Source: Domibacillus robiginosus | Lineage (GTDB): Bacteria > Bacillota > Bacilli > Bacillales > Domibacillaceae | Direction of reading: 5' to 3' | NCBI RefSeq assembly: GCF_000966195.1 | Contig: NZ_LAHL01000012.1 | Coordinates: forward strand, 248,001 to 312,000 | Length of the DNA: 64,000 nucleotides | Part shown: positions 38,289 to 49,038 of the stretch, in pieces | Numbering within the stretch: the stretch's first letter is position 1 | How the letters are laid out: each line of letters opens with the position of its first letter | Position numbers and translations under genes: made by a program | The notes under the pieces: model-generated | What the model was told of the DNA's origin: nothing | Database searches by the model: none | Seen by the model: only the letters and a program-made list of their open reading frames with translations

Positions 38289-38302
38289 CGGACTCCCTCG
38301 TT

Positions 38303-39835
38303 TCAGTTTTCTTTTATTTGTTTAAATTCTATCTTAATCGCCGTCTGCAAGGCCTTTTCTAAATGGCGCTTTTGTTTATCGCTTTGGTAGCGCTCAGCAA
38401 GCTCGCTGCCCTCGCAATAAACCGTAATGACAATGTGATCATGTTTTCTTTTAATGCTTAAATCGCTGACAATGCTTCGCTTTGAACTGTTTAAACTAAA
38501 ACAAAGCTTAAGCAGTGCACCATACTCACGCATCTTTTGAATTTCATCTTTTGAAAACCAGCCGTCAAATTGTTCCAGATACTGCTTGAGTGTCGAGTTA
38601 TTTGTAAATGAAGCGATCAAGGAAATGTATGCTTTTTCCCAATGGGTAAAACCATCAAACATGGAATTGAGCAGCAGATAAAAAGTATGACGGCTTTTTG
38701 AGCTTGATGAAATGTACTCACCAAGGTAAAACAGGGCTGCTGCTTGTTCAATCAAAAAGCGCTCTCTGTCGGTTACCTTCAGAACCTGTTCCTGCTCAAA
38801 GCCGCGAAGCATATTTTTCGTGAGCTTCATCATCTGATAATGATGATTTTCATCATGGCCATAAACAGTCAGCAGCCGCTTTACGCCGTTTTGTTTTACA
38901 TCCTCTGCAGTGTCCCACGTACCGTTTTTTGCCCGCTCCAGCATGATTCCATCCCGGAGTCCTCTTGAGCTGACAAACATCCCCTTTGCTTTTGTATGTA
39001 TAGTCAGCTGATAAAACACTTCAATAGCCGGTAAAATCAAATCAGCACGCTCGTTTGAAAGACCATCGACTTTTTCAAATTCACTGTACGAAAGAGGAGA
39101 AAGCTCCGTGCGCAGCTGTTCCAGTGCTTCTGTCGATAATTCATACCCGTGAACACCAAGTGGTGGATAACTTTCTTTTAACTGCTGGACATTGGCTAAA
39201 TTCCGCGCGCTGCCCCCAATGGCTGTAATCATGCCGCCTGGTGCTTCATCAAGCCAATCAAACTTTTCAAGCTCCTGTCGAATAAATTCAGCCATTTTCT
39301 TTTGCTCTTTCGGCTTTATCCGGTCATCTGAGATAAACTGTTCTTTAAGTGAAACAACTCCAAAAGGAAAGCTGAAAAAATGTACCAATTTTCTGTTTTT
39401 AAAAAGCGTAATTTCCGTACTGCCCCCGCCAATATCGATCGTCAATCCATGATCAGCCGGCATCGTTTTCAGTACAGCAGACAGTCCATAAGAAGCTTCT
39501 TCTTCTCCTGATAACAGACGAATGTGAAAACCTGTTTCCTCTTTCACCTTTTGAATAATCGCTTCCCGGTTCGATGCTTGCCTTACCGCTGCAGTCGCAG
39601 TACATTCCACCTCGGTTACTCCGTAGTAATTGAGCACTTCTTTAAAGTTGCGCAATGCTTCAAGCAGCAGCCGTACCCCTTCATCACTCATCTCACTTTT
39701 TTCATTTAAAAAGCGCCGCAATCTAAGAGGAGCTTTTACATTTCGAAATTCCTCTATGGCTGATCCTTGTTCTTTATATAAAACCAGACGGACTGTATTT
39801 GATCCGATGTCGATAATACCTGTTTTGTTTTGCAT
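38303..39835 (-). CDS. ppx: Exopolyphosphatase, Ppx/GppA family
   Basis: 510-residue ASKHA-fold phosphatase that releases phosphate from polyphosphate ends. [15 protein letters not shown] at the start, [10 protein letters not shown] near 135, [14 protein letters not shown] near 155 are the family motifs. The C-terminal about 200 residues are the HD-like domain of long Ppx proteins. ATG at 39835 (a GTG at 39838 is also possible). Upstream of ppk. Confidence 0.92.
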   Translation of the reverse strand: MQNKTGIIDIGSNTVRLVLYKEQGSAIEEFRNVKAPLRLRRFLNEKSEMSDEGVRLLLEALRNFKEVLNYYGVTEVECTATAAVRQASNREAIIQKVKEETGFHIRLLSGEEEASYGLSAVLKTMPADHGLTIDIGGGSTEITLFKNRKLVHFFSFPFGVVSLKEQFISDDRIKPKEQKKMAEFIRQELEKFDWLDEAPGGMITAIGGSARNLANVQQLKESYPPLGVHGYELSTEALEQLRTELSPLSYSEFEKVDGLSNERADLILPAIEVFYQLTIHTKAKGMFVSSRGLRDGIMLERAKNGTWDTAEDVKQNGVKRLLTVYGHDENHHYQMMKLTKNMLRGFEQEQVLKVTDRERFLIEQAAALFYLGEYISSSSKSRHTFYLLLNSMFDGFTHWEKAYISLIASFTNNSTLKQYLEQFDGWFSKDEIQKMREYGALLKLCFSLNSSKRSIVSDLSIKRKHDHIVITVYCEGSELAERYQSDKQKRHLEKALQTAIKIEFKQIKEN

Positions 39836-39965
39836 CACAGTAATTCCCGCTTTCTTTTTTATTCATTTTTCCCTTTAATATACCATGCAAACCATGAGGA
39901 ATGCTTCCAAATCACGGTTAAACAGTATATAATGAGAGAAAATGAGCACGAAAGGAGTCACTACA

Positions 39966-40424
39966 TTGAGCAAAAAATCTGAACCCTTCACCGAACCTTC
40001 ATCTGAAGAGACCCTCGCCAAAGCCATTTTCACGGTTAACCGCCATGCAAAAACGGCTACAAACCCGAAATATCTATATGCGCTGAAAAAATGCGCCCTC
40101 CTGAAGATGATCAAGGAAGGCAAAGCAGAAAAAAAAGGCCTTCATTTTTCCCGAAATCCTAAAAACAGCCGACAGCAGTCTGATGTGCTTGTTTCATGCG
40201 GCGAGTATACGTTTCATATGCCGCCATGCAAAGAAGACTTTACTTTACTGCCACATCTGGGACGATTAAGCGAACAAATACGCAATCCCCGCTGTTCAAT
40301 GGGGCTGTCTAGAGCGAAAAATATTTTAGAAGCGTATACCGGCATGAAAGAAAAACAGTCAAAGCCGCCCGGACAGAAAAAGTACACAAAGCCTATATTT
40401 AAACCGCTCGGCCAATCATACTAA
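39966..40424 (+). CDS. ykyB: YkyB-like protein
   Basis: 152-residue basic protein with AIFTVNRHAKTATNPKYLYA near the N-terminus, KGLHFSRNP and FHMPPCKEDFTLLPHLG, all shared with B. subtilis YkyB. The start is taken as TTG 39966, 8 bases after AAAGGAG; the longer frame from ATG 39942 would place that site inside the gene. Function unknown. Next to cheV as in B. subtilis. Confidence 0.88.
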   Translation: MSKKSEPFTEPSSEETLAKAIFTVNRHAKTATNPKYLYALKKCALLKMIKEGKAEKKGLHFSRNPKNSRQQSDVLVSCGEYTFHMPPCKEDFTLLPHLGRLSEQIRNPRCSMGLSRAKNILEAYTGMKEKQSKPPGQKKYTKPIFKPLGQSY

Positions 40425-40430
40425 GAAGGA

Positions 40431-40461
40431 AAAGGACGCCGCTGACAAGCAAGCGTCCTTT
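40431..40461. terminator. Bidirectional terminator of ykyB and cheV
   Basis: AAAGGACGC / GCGTCCTTT stem with a 12-base loop and T-rich flank. Confidence 0.8.
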
Positions 40462-40464
40462 CTT

Positions 40465-41367
40465 TTATAGGGCAAGTTCATCAATACACTGAACAAGGCG
40501 GGCAATTTCTGGTTTGCTCACCTGTGCATCAGCGCCTACACCTGTGCCCTTGTGACGAAGCTCATCGGTAATTAAAGACGAGAAAATAACCACTGGAAGT
40601 TTTTTCAAAACCGGATGATCTTTTATCCGTCTTGTTAAATGATGACCGTCCATTTGCGGCATCTCAATATCTGTAACCAGCAGCTGCACTTTCTGAAATG
40701 TATTTTCCTGCTCAACTGTAGATTCTAAATAGTCGAAAGCAAGCTGTCCGTTTTCGAAGAAATCAATCCGGTCATAACCAGCTTCCACCAATGTATCATG
40801 AAGCAGCTTGCGGAGCAGCGGTGAATCTTCTGCTACGATAATTTGTTTTTCAGAGCGTTCACGCTTGCCCAAGCTTCGAATTTGATCAACGTGAATACCC
40901 GAGTGAGGGTTAATATCGACAACAATTTTTTCAAAATCAATCAGTAAAATCATTGTTTCATTAATTTTAATGACGCCAATAATTTGATTGTCGCCTCCCT
41001 GGTACATTTCAGACGGCTTTTCAATATCGTTCCAGGAAATACGATGAATACGTGTTACATTTTGAACGTGAAAAACAACTTTTTGCTGGTTAAATTCCGT
41101 TACAATGTATTTATCGTTATGATCATTTTGAGACGGCTGCAAACCAAGCACTTTTGCCATGTCAATAACCGGCAGTACCTCACCGCGTAATTGAATGATC
41201 CCTTCAATATGGGAATGCGCATGCGGGATAAAGGTAATAGGCATTGGCTGGATAATTTCTTTTACTTTCATGACATTAATACCGTATTTATTGCCCTGAA
41301 CCTCAAACTCTACAATTTCAAGTTCATTGGTACCAGATTCAAGTAAAATTCCATAATCATTTGTCAT
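40465..41367 (-). CDS. cheV: CheV, CheW-REC chemotaxis coupling protein
   Basis: 300-residue protein. The CheW domain (about 12-155) has EIVEFEVQGNKYGINVMKVKE-type sequence and HIEGIIQLRGEVLPVIDM. The response-regulator domain (about 175-300) has the acidic pocket AEDSP, the phospho-acceptor VTDIEMPQMDG and a Lys in QVSKPE. Couples receptors to CheA and aids adaptation. No other chemotaxis genes are nearby. Confidence 0.95.
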   Translation of the reverse strand: MTNDYGILLESGTNELEIVEFEVQGNKYGINVMKVKEIIQPMPITFIPHAHSHIEGIIQLRGEVLPVIDMAKVLGLQPSQNDHNDKYIVTEFNQQKVVFHVQNVTRIHRISWNDIEKPSEMYQGGDNQIIGVIKINETMILLIDFEKIVVDINPHSGIHVDQIRSLGKRERSEKQIIVAEDSPLLRKLLHDTLVEAGYDRIDFFENGQLAFDYLESTVEQENTFQKVQLLVTDIEMPQMDGHHLTRRIKDHPVLKKLPVVIFSSLITDELRHKGTGVGADAQVSKPEIARLVQCIDELAL

Positions 41368-41510
41368 AAGTCATAAGTCCCCTTACTTTTTTATTTTACT
41401 ATATCACGAATAAAAAGATTGTCGATGTTTGAAAAGTTTATAATTCTTTAATATTCATTTAAAAAATTTACATTATAATAACATTAGATAAGAAAAAAGG
41501 TGGTTTACAA

Positions 41511-42662
41511 ATGGAACATAGATTAAACACACGCGTAAAAGATATTGAAATTTCTGGAATTAGGAAATTTTTCAACCTGGTCGGCACACAAGAGGGCATG
41601 ATCTCTCTTACGATTGGTCAGCCGGATTTTCATACGCCTGAACATGTAAAAGAAGCTGGGATTCGGGCTATTCAGGAAAATGCAACCGTGTATACACCCA
41701 ACAGCGGGCTGGCGGAGCTGAAAGAAGCTGCCGCACACTTTTATCAGAAAAAGTATGGCGTTTCTTACCAAGCAGACACAGAAGTAATTGTAACGGTAGG
41801 CGCCAGTCAGGCGATTGATATTGCACTGCGGGCTGCCCTTGAACCGGGTGATGAGGTCATTCTGCCAGGCCCCGTTTATCCGGGCTATGAACCCATTATT
41901 CATTTGTGCGGCGCCAAAACCGTAATGGTTAACGTAACAGATAATCACTTCCGTATGACAGCAGATCGTATTCAACCATACATAACGTCAAAAACAAAAG
42001 TCATTGTGCTACCGTATCCGTCGAATCCTACCGGCGTAAGCTTAACTGAGCAGGAACTTAAAGATATTGCAGCGCTTGCGAAAAAACATGAGGTTTTTAT
42101 TTTGGCGGACGAAATTTACAGTGAAATCGTGTACGAGCAGCCTCACGTTTCCATTGCCTCTTTTTTGCCGGAACAAACCATTGTCGTAAATGGCTTGTCC
42201 AAATCACACGCAATGACTGGCTGGCGAATTGGACTCCTGTTCGCTCCTGAAATCATCGCTCAGCATATTCTCAAGGTGCATCAGTACAACGTTTCTTGCG
42301 CTTCTTCTGTTTCACAAAAAGCAGCGGTCGCCGCCCTGACGGATGGAATAGATGATGCACTCCCTATGCGCAGTGCATATCAAAAGCGCCGGGATCTAAC
42401 TTTCGAGAAACTGCAGGAGCTCGGCTTGGAAACAGTTAAGCCTGATGGAGCCTTTTACTTTTTTGTTAAATTGCCTGCTTCTTATATCGGCTCTTCTTTT
42501 GACTTTTGTTTAACTCTAGCTCAAAAATATAAAGTAGCGGTTGTACCCGGCAGTGCTTTCTCTGATGCGGGAGAAGGCTGGTTCCGATTATCTTATGCGT
42601 GCAGTATTGAGGAAATTGAAGAAGGACTGCGGCGGATCGGGCAATTTTTAAACACACTTTAA
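41511..42662 (+). CDS. patA: PatA, aminotransferase of the acetylated DAP pathway
   Basis: 383-residue class I PLP aminotransferase. SLTIGQPDFHTPEHV near 33, YPSNPTGVSL near 165, and the PLP-lysine motif NGLSKSHAMTGWRIG near 225. Matches B. subtilis PatA (N-acetyl-LL-diaminopimelate aminotransferase), which works between DapH and DapL. AAAGGTGG precedes the ATG. Divergent from cheV. Confidence 0.92.
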   Translation: MEHRLNTRVKDIEISGIRKFFNLVGTQEGMISLTIGQPDFHTPEHVKEAGIRAIQENATVYTPNSGLAELKEAAAHFYQKKYGVSYQADTEVIVTVGASQAIDIALRAALEPGDEVILPGPVYPGYEPIIHLCGAKTVMVNVTDNHFRMTADRIQPYITSKTKVIVLPYPSNPTGVSLTEQELKDIAALAKKHEVFILADEIYSEIVYEQPHVSIASFLPEQTIVVNGLSKSHAMTGWRIGLLFAPEIIAQHILKVHQYNVSCASSVSQKAAVAALTDGIDDALPMRSAYQKRRDLTFEKLQELGLETVKPDGAFYFFVKLPASYIGSSFDFCLTLAQKYKVAVVPGSAFSDAGEGWFRLSYACSIEEIEEGLRRIGQFLNTL

Positions 42663-42670
42663 TAGAGAAA

Positions 42671-42702
42671 GCAGAAGCTGTGATGCAGCTTCTGCTTTTT
42701 TT
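42671..42702 (+). terminator. Terminator of patA
   Basis: GCAGAAGCTG / CAGCTTCTGC stem followed by T7. Confidence 0.9.
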
Positions 42703-42705
42703 CAC

Positions 42706-42735
42706 AAAAAAGGCCCGGGCAGCGTTCGCCCGGGC
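42706..42735 (-). terminator. Terminator of ptsHI
   Basis: GCCCGGGC / GCCCGGGC stem with a seven-base loop and TTTTTT on the minus strand. Confidence 0.85.
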
Positions 42736-42811
42736 AAAAAGTGAGAGAAATGGAGAATGAAAAACTGGTTACGCTAGTATTATTCCCGCTTTTTCTCTTT
42801 TTACACCTTTT

Positions 42812-44533
42812 TTATGAATTTTTTTTAATCGCATTTACAAGCTCTACAACTTCTTCAGCTGTTGACATTTGGACCGCTTTTGCTGCCAGCTCTTCCATGT
42901 CTGCTTTTGATAAATGCTTCATTTGTGCACGCGCTTTTAGAATAGATGTGGCACTCATTGAGAACTCATCAAGGCCCAGACCTAAAAGTAATGGAATAGC
43001 TGTTTCGTCTCCGGCCATTTCGCCACACATGCCAGCCCATTTACCTTCTTTATGCGCCGCTTCAATCACCATTTTCACAAGGCGCAGGATAGACGGATTG
43101 TATGGCTGGTACAGATATGATACGCGTTCATTCATACGGTCTGCCGCCATTGTATATTGAATCAAGTCGTTTGTGCCGATTGAGAAAAAGTCTACTTCTT
43201 TTGCGAACAAATCAGCAATAACAGCTGTTGATGGAATTTCTACCATGATGCCAAGCTCGATGTTTTCTGCAACACTTACGCCTTCTGCTTCAAGCTTTGC
43301 ACGCTCTTCTAACAGAACCGCTTTCGCCTGACGGAATTCATTGACTGTTGCAATCATCGGGAACATAATTTTTAAGTTGCCATGAACGCTTGCACGAAGC
43401 AGGGCACGAAGCTGCGTGCGGAAAATGTCCTGCTCTTCCAGGCAAAGACGGATCGCACGGAAGCCAAGGAATGGGTTCATTTCATGCGGCAGATTTAAAT
43501 ATGGAAGCTCTTTATCGCCGCCAATATCCAATGTGCGTACAACAACAGGCTTGCCTTCCATACCTTCTAAAACCGCTTTATAGGATTCAAACTGCTCTTC
43601 TTCTGTAGGCAGGTTGTCGCGGCCCATGTATAAAAATTCTGTCCGGTAAAGGCCAACACCTTCTCCGCCGTTTGCTTTTACCCCTTCAAGATCTGCAGGT
43701 GTACCGATGTTTGCGGCAAGCTCAACATGGCGGCCATCAGCTGTAACAGTTTCTTCATTTACAAGCTTTGCCCATTCCGCTTTTTGCTGTGCATATGCTT
43801 CTGCGCGTTTTTTGTATTCTGCTGCCACTTCTTCTGTCGGGTTAATATGCACTTCCCCTTGAAGACCATCAATGATAATTAAATCACCGTTTTGAATATC
43901 CGCTGTTGCATTTTTCGTTCCAACAACCGCTGGGATTTCCAATGAACGCGCCATGATTGCAGAGTGGGATGTGCGTCCGCCGATATCCGTCGTAAATCCT
44001 TTTACAAATTCACGGTTTAGCTGAGCTGTCATAGAAGGCGTTAAATCCTCCGCTACGACCACTACTTCTTCTGCAATCAAAGCAGGCGCTGGAAGCTCTA
44101 CACCAAGAAGCGCTGCTAACACACGTTTTGTTACGTCTTTAATGTCTGCCGCACGCTCTTTCATGTATTCATTATCCATCGCTTCAAACATGCCGATGAA
44201 CATATTGGCTGTTTCTTGAAGTGCATATTCTGCATTTACAGATTCAGATTTAATTTTATCTTCAATTGGTCCAGTAAGTTCCGGATCGTTTAACACAAGC
44301 AGGTGAGCTTCGAAAATAGCGGCTTTGTCGTCCCCTAAATCTTTGCGTGCTTTTTCTTTGATCACTTCAAGCTCTGCTTCTGATTTTTTCAGTGCTGCGC
44401 GAAAACGCTCCGCTTCTGCTGCAGCATCTGCCACATCTTTTTTCTCAACTGTCAAGTCTGGTTCCATTAAGCGGTAAGCTTTTGCAAATGAAATTCCGTC
44501 TGATGCGCCAATTCCTTTTAGTATCGCTGCCAT
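42812..44533 (-). CDS. ptsI: PTS enzyme I
   Basis: 573-residue phosphoenolpyruvate-protein phosphotransferase. The active His is in [13 protein letters not shown] near 190; the PEP-binding barrel has [19 protein letters not shown] near 297, [10 protein letters not shown] and the catalytic Cys in [11 protein letters not shown] near 503. It overlaps the ptsH stop by one base (TAATG). Phosphorylates HPr for sugar uptake, including the trehalose PTS in this window. Confidence 0.97.
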   Translation of the reverse strand: MAAILKGIGASDGISFAKAYRLMEPDLTVEKKDVADAAAEAERFRAALKKSEAELEVIKEKARKDLGDDKAAIFEAHLLVLNDPELTGPIEDKIKSESVNAEYALQETANMFIGMFEAMDNEYMKERAADIKDVTKRVLAALLGVELPAPALIAEEVVVVAEDLTPSMTAQLNREFVKGFTTDIGGRTSHSAIMARSLEIPAVVGTKNATADIQNGDLIIIDGLQGEVHINPTEEVAAEYKKRAEAYAQQKAEWAKLVNEETVTADGRHVELAANIGTPADLEGVKANGGEGVGLYRTEFLYMGRDNLPTEEEQFESYKAVLEGMEGKPVVVRTLDIGGDKELPYLNLPHEMNPFLGFRAIRLCLEEQDIFRTQLRALLRASVHGNLKIMFPMIATVNEFRQAKAVLLEERAKLEAEGVSVAENIELGIMVEIPSTAVIADLFAKEVDFFSIGTNDLIQYTMAADRMNERVSYLYQPYNPSILRLVKMVIEAAHKEGKWAGMCGEMAGDETAIPLLLGLGLDEFSMSATSILKARAQMKHLSKADMEELAAKAVQMSTAEEVVELVNAIKKNS

Positions 44534-44799
44534 TAGTTTGCCAGCCCTTCGTTTTGGAGTAGTGTTTCAAGTGCTTGGAGTGCTGCTTCTTCATCATTGC
44601 CTTCTGCTGAAATCGCAATTTGGGCACCTTTGCCGATGCCAAGTGACATTACACCCATAATGGATTTTAAATTTACTTTTTTGTTGTTAAATTCAAGATT
44701 TATATCACTTGAGTATTTGCTCGCTGTTTGAACAAGCAGCGTTGCAGGACGTGCATGAATGCCTGTGTCTGCTGTTACTGTGAAAGTTTTTTTCGACAT
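44533..44799 (-). CDS. ptsH: HPr phosphocarrier
   Basis: 88 residues, the standard length. His15 is in [10 protein letters not shown] (phosphorylated by enzyme I) and Ser46 in [11 protein letters not shown] (phosphorylated by HPr kinase, creating the CcpA co-repressor). ATG at 44799 with AAGGAGAG about 8 bases upstream; the longer frame is not used. No ptsG or glcT precedes it here. Confidence 0.97.
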   Translation of the reverse strand: MSKKTFTVTADTGIHARPATLLVQTASKYSSDINLEFNNKKVNLKSIMGVMSLGIGKGAQIAISAEGNDEEAALQALETLLQNEGLAN

Positions 44800-44941
44800 G
44801 GGTTGTCTCTCCTTCATACGTTTTCTTCATAGAGAATAGCATTAAATTTCATTTCTCTCAACGATCGAGTTTTTTCAAGTTGCTGCTGCTGTCTTTATCT
44901 TTTAAAATAGACAAATATAGACAAGACAAGGAGTTTTTTGC

Positions 44942-45322
44942 ATGTATTATAAAAGACAAGAAGCGTTTCGCTATGCTTTTTCCGAATCGATTCCAGCGGT
45001 TTGCGAAGTATTCGAGTTCATCGGTCCAGACGAAAGAAAAAAAGTACAATCGTTTGATGCTTTTATCCTTGATCTCAGTCCCACCGGATTAAAAGCGGCT
45101 TCAAAAGAAGCTATTGATCCAGCAGCCGGCCAGCTTCTTATTTTCACCTTTCAGCTTGCAGGTACGCATATTTCTTTTCCAGGAAAAATCATTCGGCAGC
45201 GGTACGCTGGCACTGTTTATCACTACGGTGTTCAAAACGATGGAAACGAAGCATTGAAAAACCAGATTATTGACTCGCTTAAAAAGTACACGAAAGAGCA
45301 ATTGAAAAAGTCGAAGCGTTAA
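44942..45322 (+). CDS. PilZ-like domain protein
   Basis: 126-residue protein with the two PilZ c-di-GMP contact motifs: an Arg-containing KRQEAFRYAF near the N-terminus and DLSPTGLKA near 43. A basic Lys-rich tail follows. AAGGAG lies 8 bases before the ATG. Likely a c-di-GMP effector of unknown output. Its stop codon overlaps that of the convergent SDR gene. Confidence 0.72.
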   Translation: MYYKRQEAFRYAFSESIPAVCEVFEFIGPDERKKVQSFDAFILDLSPTGLKAASKEAIDPAAGQLLIFTFQLAGTHISFPGKIIRQRYAGTVYHYGVQNDGNEALKNQIIDSLKKYTKEQLKKSKR

Positions 45323-46053
45323 TGAGCATAAATCATTTTGCGCGTCATTCCACCGTCAATAACCAAATTTTCTCCGGTTACGAAAGTATTTTCCGGGTCG
45401 GTAAGATATAAACAGGCCTTTGCTACATCCTCCGGCCTGCCGACCCGGCCTGCTGGATGCTGGGTGTGATCTTCCGGCCGCAGATTCGTGTAGTCACCTG
45501 TTTCAATCCAGCCAGGGCTGATGCTGTTTACCCGTATTCCCTTCTCACCCAGTGTTATGGAAAGCGCATGAGTCAACGAATAAATGGCTCCTTTTGATGC
45601 TGCATACAGTTCTGTATGGGGCTCCGACATGTTTTGCCGAGTTGAGCACATATTTACAATAGCACTGCCGCTTTTCATATAGCGGGCAGCTTCGCGGGAA
45701 CAAAATAGGACGCTCGCTGCGTTGGTGGTCATCATTTTGTCCCAGTCTGTTTTATTTATGTCCCAGATAGAGCCAAAAGAAGAAACTCCTGCATTGTTAA
45801 TTAGGATGTCGATGCTGCCGTATTCCTGATTAATCTGCGCAAACAAATCTGCCATTTCTTCTGTGTTTCCTACATCCGCACAATAAAACGCCGCATTATA
45901 CCCGGATTGCGTCCATTCCTGAACAATTGTCCGGCCTTCCTCTTTTATATCTACAATAATAGTGTTGGCACCTTTTGCAGCGAAAGCATAGGCTGTTGCT
46001 CTGCCAATCCCATTTGCCCCACCTGTTACGATGACGGTTTTGTTCTTGAACAT
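45319..46053 (-). CDS. Short-chain dehydrogenase/reductase of unknown substrate
   Basis: 244-residue classical SDR: TGGANGIGRATAYAFA near 10, NNAGVSSFG near 88, catalytic YAASKG near 150 and PGWIETGDY near 182. NAD preference is suggested by VDIKEEG after the second strand. Substrate cannot be told. The 64-residue ORF upstream ends 12 bases before it and could be co-transcribed. Confidence 0.85.
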   Translation of the reverse strand: MFKNKTVIVTGGANGIGRATAYAFAAKGANTIIVDIKEEGRTIVQEWTQSGYNAAFYCADVGNTEEMADLFAQINQEYGSIDILINNAGVSSFGSIWDINKTDWDKMMTTNAASVLFCSREAARYMKSGSAIVNMCSTRQNMSEPHTELYAASKGAIYSLTHALSITLGEKGIRVNSISPGWIETGDYTNLRPEDHTQHPAGRVGRPEDVAKACLYLTDPENTFVTGENLVIDGGMTRKMIYAH

Positions 46054-46065
46054 GCTTCCACTCCT

Positions 46066-46260
46066 TTAGCTTCGAGGTGTTTTCATATATTCATATTCAG
46101 TATGGCCACCATGTTTGGCAGTGCCTCGAAAATGTTTAAAGTCAGCCTGTTGAATAAGCACCTGCCGAAACGAAAGAAAATCATTTCGTTCAACAAATAC
46201 ACGTGCTGTTGTTCCATTGCGAAGGCTTTCAAGATATTCCGCAGCTTCTTCTACAGTCAT
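46066..46260 (-). CDS. Small hypothetical protein
   Basis: 64 residues starting MTVEEAAEYLESLRNG, with a mixed charged sequence (VFVERNDFLSFRQVLIQQ) and no membrane segment. GGAGGTGGAGG lies directly upstream of ATG 46260. I do not recognise a family. Probably in an operon with the SDR gene. Confidence 0.6.
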   Translation of the reverse strand: MTVEEAAEYLESLRNGTTARVFVERNDFLSFRQVLIQQADFKHFRGTAKHGGHTEYEYMKTPRS

Positions 46261-46431
46261 GCCTCCACCTCCTATTAAAATAGTCAAAAAATTAACACAA
46301 CATCATGTAAAATCCTTTACTATTTTCAAAAAATAAGGCAAAATTTATTTTAATACCTTTCGCTAATGTTTTCATTATAAAAGAAAACAAGAGAAAATGG
46401 TATCGTCAATTGTCGAAAAGGAGCGAAACAG

Positions 46432-46611
46432 ATGACTAAAGCAGAAGTCGGCAACATTATTGAATTTAGAGACGGCCTGCGCGGGATCGTCGAAAAAGTA
46501 AATGAAAACTCCGTCATTGTTGATTTGACAATAATGGAAGATTTCGATGAGCGCGAATTAGAAGAAAAAACAGTCGTTAACCATAAAAATTATATCATCG
46601 TCTATGCATGA
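46432..46611 (+). CDS. ykvS: YkvS, DUF2187 protein
   Basis: 59-residue protein: AEVGNIIEFRDGLRGIVEKV then NENSVIVDLTIMEDF and TVVNHKNYIIV, matching YkvS with a KOW/SH3-like small beta barrel appearance. AAAAGGAG is 8 bases upstream of ATG 46432. Function unknown. Convergent with clpE. Confidence 0.9.
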   Translation: MTKAEVGNIIEFRDGLRGIVEKVNENSVIVDLTIMEDFDERELEEKTVVNHKNYIIVYA

Positions 46612-46613
46612 AA

Positions 46614-46643
46614 AAAAGAGCGGATTCTAGAATCCGCTCTTTT
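46614..46643. terminator. Bidirectional terminator of ykvS and clpE
   Basis: AAAAGAGCGGATT / AATCCGCTCTTTT stem with loop CTAG. Confidence 0.9.
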
Positions 46644-46649
46644 GTTTGT

Positions 46650-48779
46650 TTACACTGCTTGAATGCTAATGTGGTCGTTTTCGACTATTGCTTTCAAGTG
46701 TGCTGCATCTGGATGATCGAGCATAAAGTCAGCAATTTCATCTTCAATATGCTCTTGAATAGCCCGGCGAAGCGGCCGTGCCCCGAATTGAGGGTTAAAG
46801 CCGATTGCAGCCAGCTTTTCTTTTACTGCTGCGTCCACATGGATTTTCATTTGCTGTTCCGCAAGCATTTCGTTTAAATCATTTACCATTAAATCAACAA
46901 TCTGAATCAATTCTTCTTTGCCAAGCCCTTCAAATTCGATAATCGCGTCGAATCGATTCAAAAATTCCGGCTTGAAGAAATCAGACAATGATTCAAGAAT
47001 TGAACCATTGGATGTTTGAGCCTGCTTGTCAAAGCCGACTGTTATATTTTTTCTGCCGACACCAGCGTTGCTTGTCATAATAATCACGCACTCTTTGAAG
47101 CTGACTGTCCGTCCCTGGCTGTCTGTTAATCTTCCATCTTCCATAATCTGCAGGAACATATGCTGAACATCAGGATGCGCTTTTTCAATTTCGTCGAGTA
47201 AAATAATGCTGTACGGATTGCGGCGCACTTTCTCTGTTAATTGTCCAGCTTCTTCAAAGCCCACATATCCCGGAGGAGAACCAATCAGTTTAGATACGCT
47301 ATGTTTTTCCATAAACTCACTCATGTCCAGACGGATAAGTGCTTCTTTAGAGCCGAATAACTCTTCCGCCAGCGTTTTTGTTAATTCTGTTTTACCAACT
47401 CCTGTTGGCCCGACAAACAGGAAGGAACCAATTGGGCGGTTTTTCGCTTTTAAGCCCGCGCGGCTGCGCCGAATCGCTTTCGCTACTTTTTGAACGGCTC
47501 TTTTTTGGCCGATCACTTTGCCGGCAAGGTTTTCTTCAAGATGTTTCATTTGAAGCTGCTCATCCTGATGAAGTTTACCAACTGGAATGCCTGTTTTGCT
47601 TGCAATTAATGATTGAATGGCTTCTGCTGTGACAACTGGTGCCTCGGCCACTGTACCGCCTTGAGCCAGTTTTTGTTCCAGCGCAGCTTCTTCATCACGC
47701 CATTTTGCTGCTTCTTCATAAGCTTCCTTCTGCAGTGCTTCTTCTTTACGCTTTGCTGCCTGTGAAAGCTGTTCTTGAATAGAAGCCGTATCAGCCGGGT
47801 CAATCGTCAAGTTTAACTTAGAGCCCGCTTCATCTAAAAGGTCGATTGCTTTATCAGGCAGAAAACGGTCTTGGATATAACGGTGCGACAGGGCAGCGCA
47901 CGCCTGAATCGCTTCATCCGTGTAAGTGACCTGGTGGAAGTCTTCATAATGCTTTTGCAATCCTTTTAAGATATGAACTGTTTCTTCCACATTTGGTTCA
48001 GCGACTTGTACCGGCTGAAAACGGCGTTCAAGCGCTGCATCTTTTTCAATTTGACGATATTCTTTTAATGTTGTTGCGCCAATCAGCTGCATTTCACCAC
48101 GAGCTAAAGCAGGCTTTAAGATATTGCCGGCATCCATAGATCCTTCTGCCGATCCTGCGCCAACCAGCTGATGAATTTCATCAATAAAAAGAAGAATATT
48201 TTTTCGCGTCTTTACTTCTTCTATTACTTGTTTTATTCGTTCTTCAAATTGCCCGCGCACACCTGTACCGGCAACGAGAGAAGCAACGTCCAGTACATAC
48301 ACTTCTTTGCCCGCAAGCTTTGCCGGCACTCGTCCTTCTGCAATGTAAAGAGCAAGCCCTTCTGCAATCGCCGTTTTACCAACACCAGGCTCTCCAATTA
48401 GAACAGGGTTGTTTTTATTTCTTCTATTTAAAATCTCAATCACCCGTGCCACTTCTTTGTCGCGGCCGATCACCGGGTCAATGAGTCCGGCTTTTGCAAG
48501 TGATGAGACGTTACGCCCGTATTGATCAAGAATACCTCCGCCTCCGCGTCCTGCCTGAGCCGGCATTCCTTGCTGTTTCATCGCCTGCTGCGGCTGCATT
48601 CCTTTCATAAATTCATCAAATGGAAAACCGAATGATCCAAAATTCATGTTCATTCCTCCCATAGTTTGTTTTTCTTTTTGAAAGCATGCATCACACAAAT
48701 GATACTGTGCCGATTGACCATTGACACGGACACTCATTTGCACATTCGCACGCTGCTGCTGGCATTTCTGACATTTCAT
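46650..48779 (-). CDS. clpE: ClpE, HSP100 unfoldase
   Basis: 709-residue AAA+ unfoldase that feeds ClpP under heat or protein stress. An N-terminal zinc finger with CQKC and CDAC distinguishes ClpE from ClpC. First Walker [10 protein letters not shown] near 135, UVR-like middle ([20 protein letters not shown]), second Walker [10 protein letters not shown] near 445. ATG at 48779 follows AAGGGG; ATG 48788 abuts that site. Three CtsR-type promoter modules lie upstream. Confidence 0.95.
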   Translation of the reverse strand: MKCQKCQQQRANVQMSVRVNGQSAQYHLCDACFQKEKQTMGGMNMNFGSFGFPFDEFMKGMQPQQAMKQQGMPAQAGRGGGGILDQYGRNVSSLAKAGLIDPVIGRDKEVARVIEILNRRNKNNPVLIGEPGVGKTAIAEGLALYIAEGRVPAKLAGKEVYVLDVASLVAGTGVRGQFEERIKQVIEEVKTRKNILLFIDEIHQLVGAGSAEGSMDAGNILKPALARGEMQLIGATTLKEYRQIEKDAALERRFQPVQVAEPNVEETVHILKGLQKHYEDFHQVTYTDEAIQACAALSHRYIQDRFLPDKAIDLLDEAGSKLNLTIDPADTASIQEQLSQAAKRKEEALQKEAYEEAAKWRDEEAALEQKLAQGGTVAEAPVVTAEAIQSLIASKTGIPVGKLHQDEQLQMKHLEENLAGKVIGQKRAVQKVAKAIRRSRAGLKAKNRPIGSFLFVGPTGVGKTELTKTLAEELFGSKEALIRLDMSEFMEKHSVSKLIGSPPGYVGFEEAGQLTEKVRRNPYSIILLDEIEKAHPDVQHMFLQIMEDGRLTDSQGRTVSFKECVIIMTSNAGVGRKNITVGFDKQAQTSNGSILESLSDFFKPEFLNRFDAIIEFEGLGKEELIQIVDLMVNDLNEMLAEQQMKIHVDAAVKEKLAAIGFNPQFGARPLRRAIQEHIEDEIADFMLDHPDAAHLKAIVENDHISIQAV

Positions 48780-48803
48780 CCACGTCATCCCCTTCGTTTT
48801 GAA

Positions 48804-48857
48804 TTTGACTATATTTGACTATCCTTTTATTATAATTTGACCTTTTCTGACCTTCAA
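48804..48857 (-). promoter_or_regulatory. clpE promoter module 1 with two CtsR boxes
   Basis: Minus strand: TTGAAG (48852-48857), 17-base spacer, TATAAT (48829-48834). CtsR box GGTCAGAAAAGGTCAAA (48836-48852, one mismatch) fills the spacer. A perfect box AGTCAAATATAGTCAAA (48804-48820) lies over the expected start site. Consensus is RGTCAAANANRGTCAAA. Confidence 0.85.
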
Positions 48858-48984
48858 CTTTTTTGCTCGCCATAAATTGCTAAACAAAATAAAGCTCAAT
48901 TTACATAGAAGAAACATATCCCTTTTCTGCTTTTGCTCTTCATTGCACATTTGTTTAAAAGGTTAAAAAACTTCTTGTTTTTAT

Positions 48985-49038
48985 TTTGACCATCTTTGAC
49001 CATAAGCCTATTATAAACTGACCTTTTTTGACTTTCAA
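48985..49038 (-). promoter_or_regulatory. clpE promoter module 2 with two CtsR boxes
   Basis: TTGAAA (49033-49038), 17-base spacer, TATAAT (49010-49015). Boxes: AGTCAAAAAAGGTCAGT in the spacer (49017-49033, one mismatch) and perfect GGTCAAAGATGGTCAAA (48985-49001). Same internal spacing as module 1, 181 bases upstream. Confidence 0.82.

Noticed and set aside
42741-43160. 139-codon plus-strand ORF after patA
   Set aside because: It runs mostly antisense to ptsI and begins between two terminators; it looks like a shadow frame.
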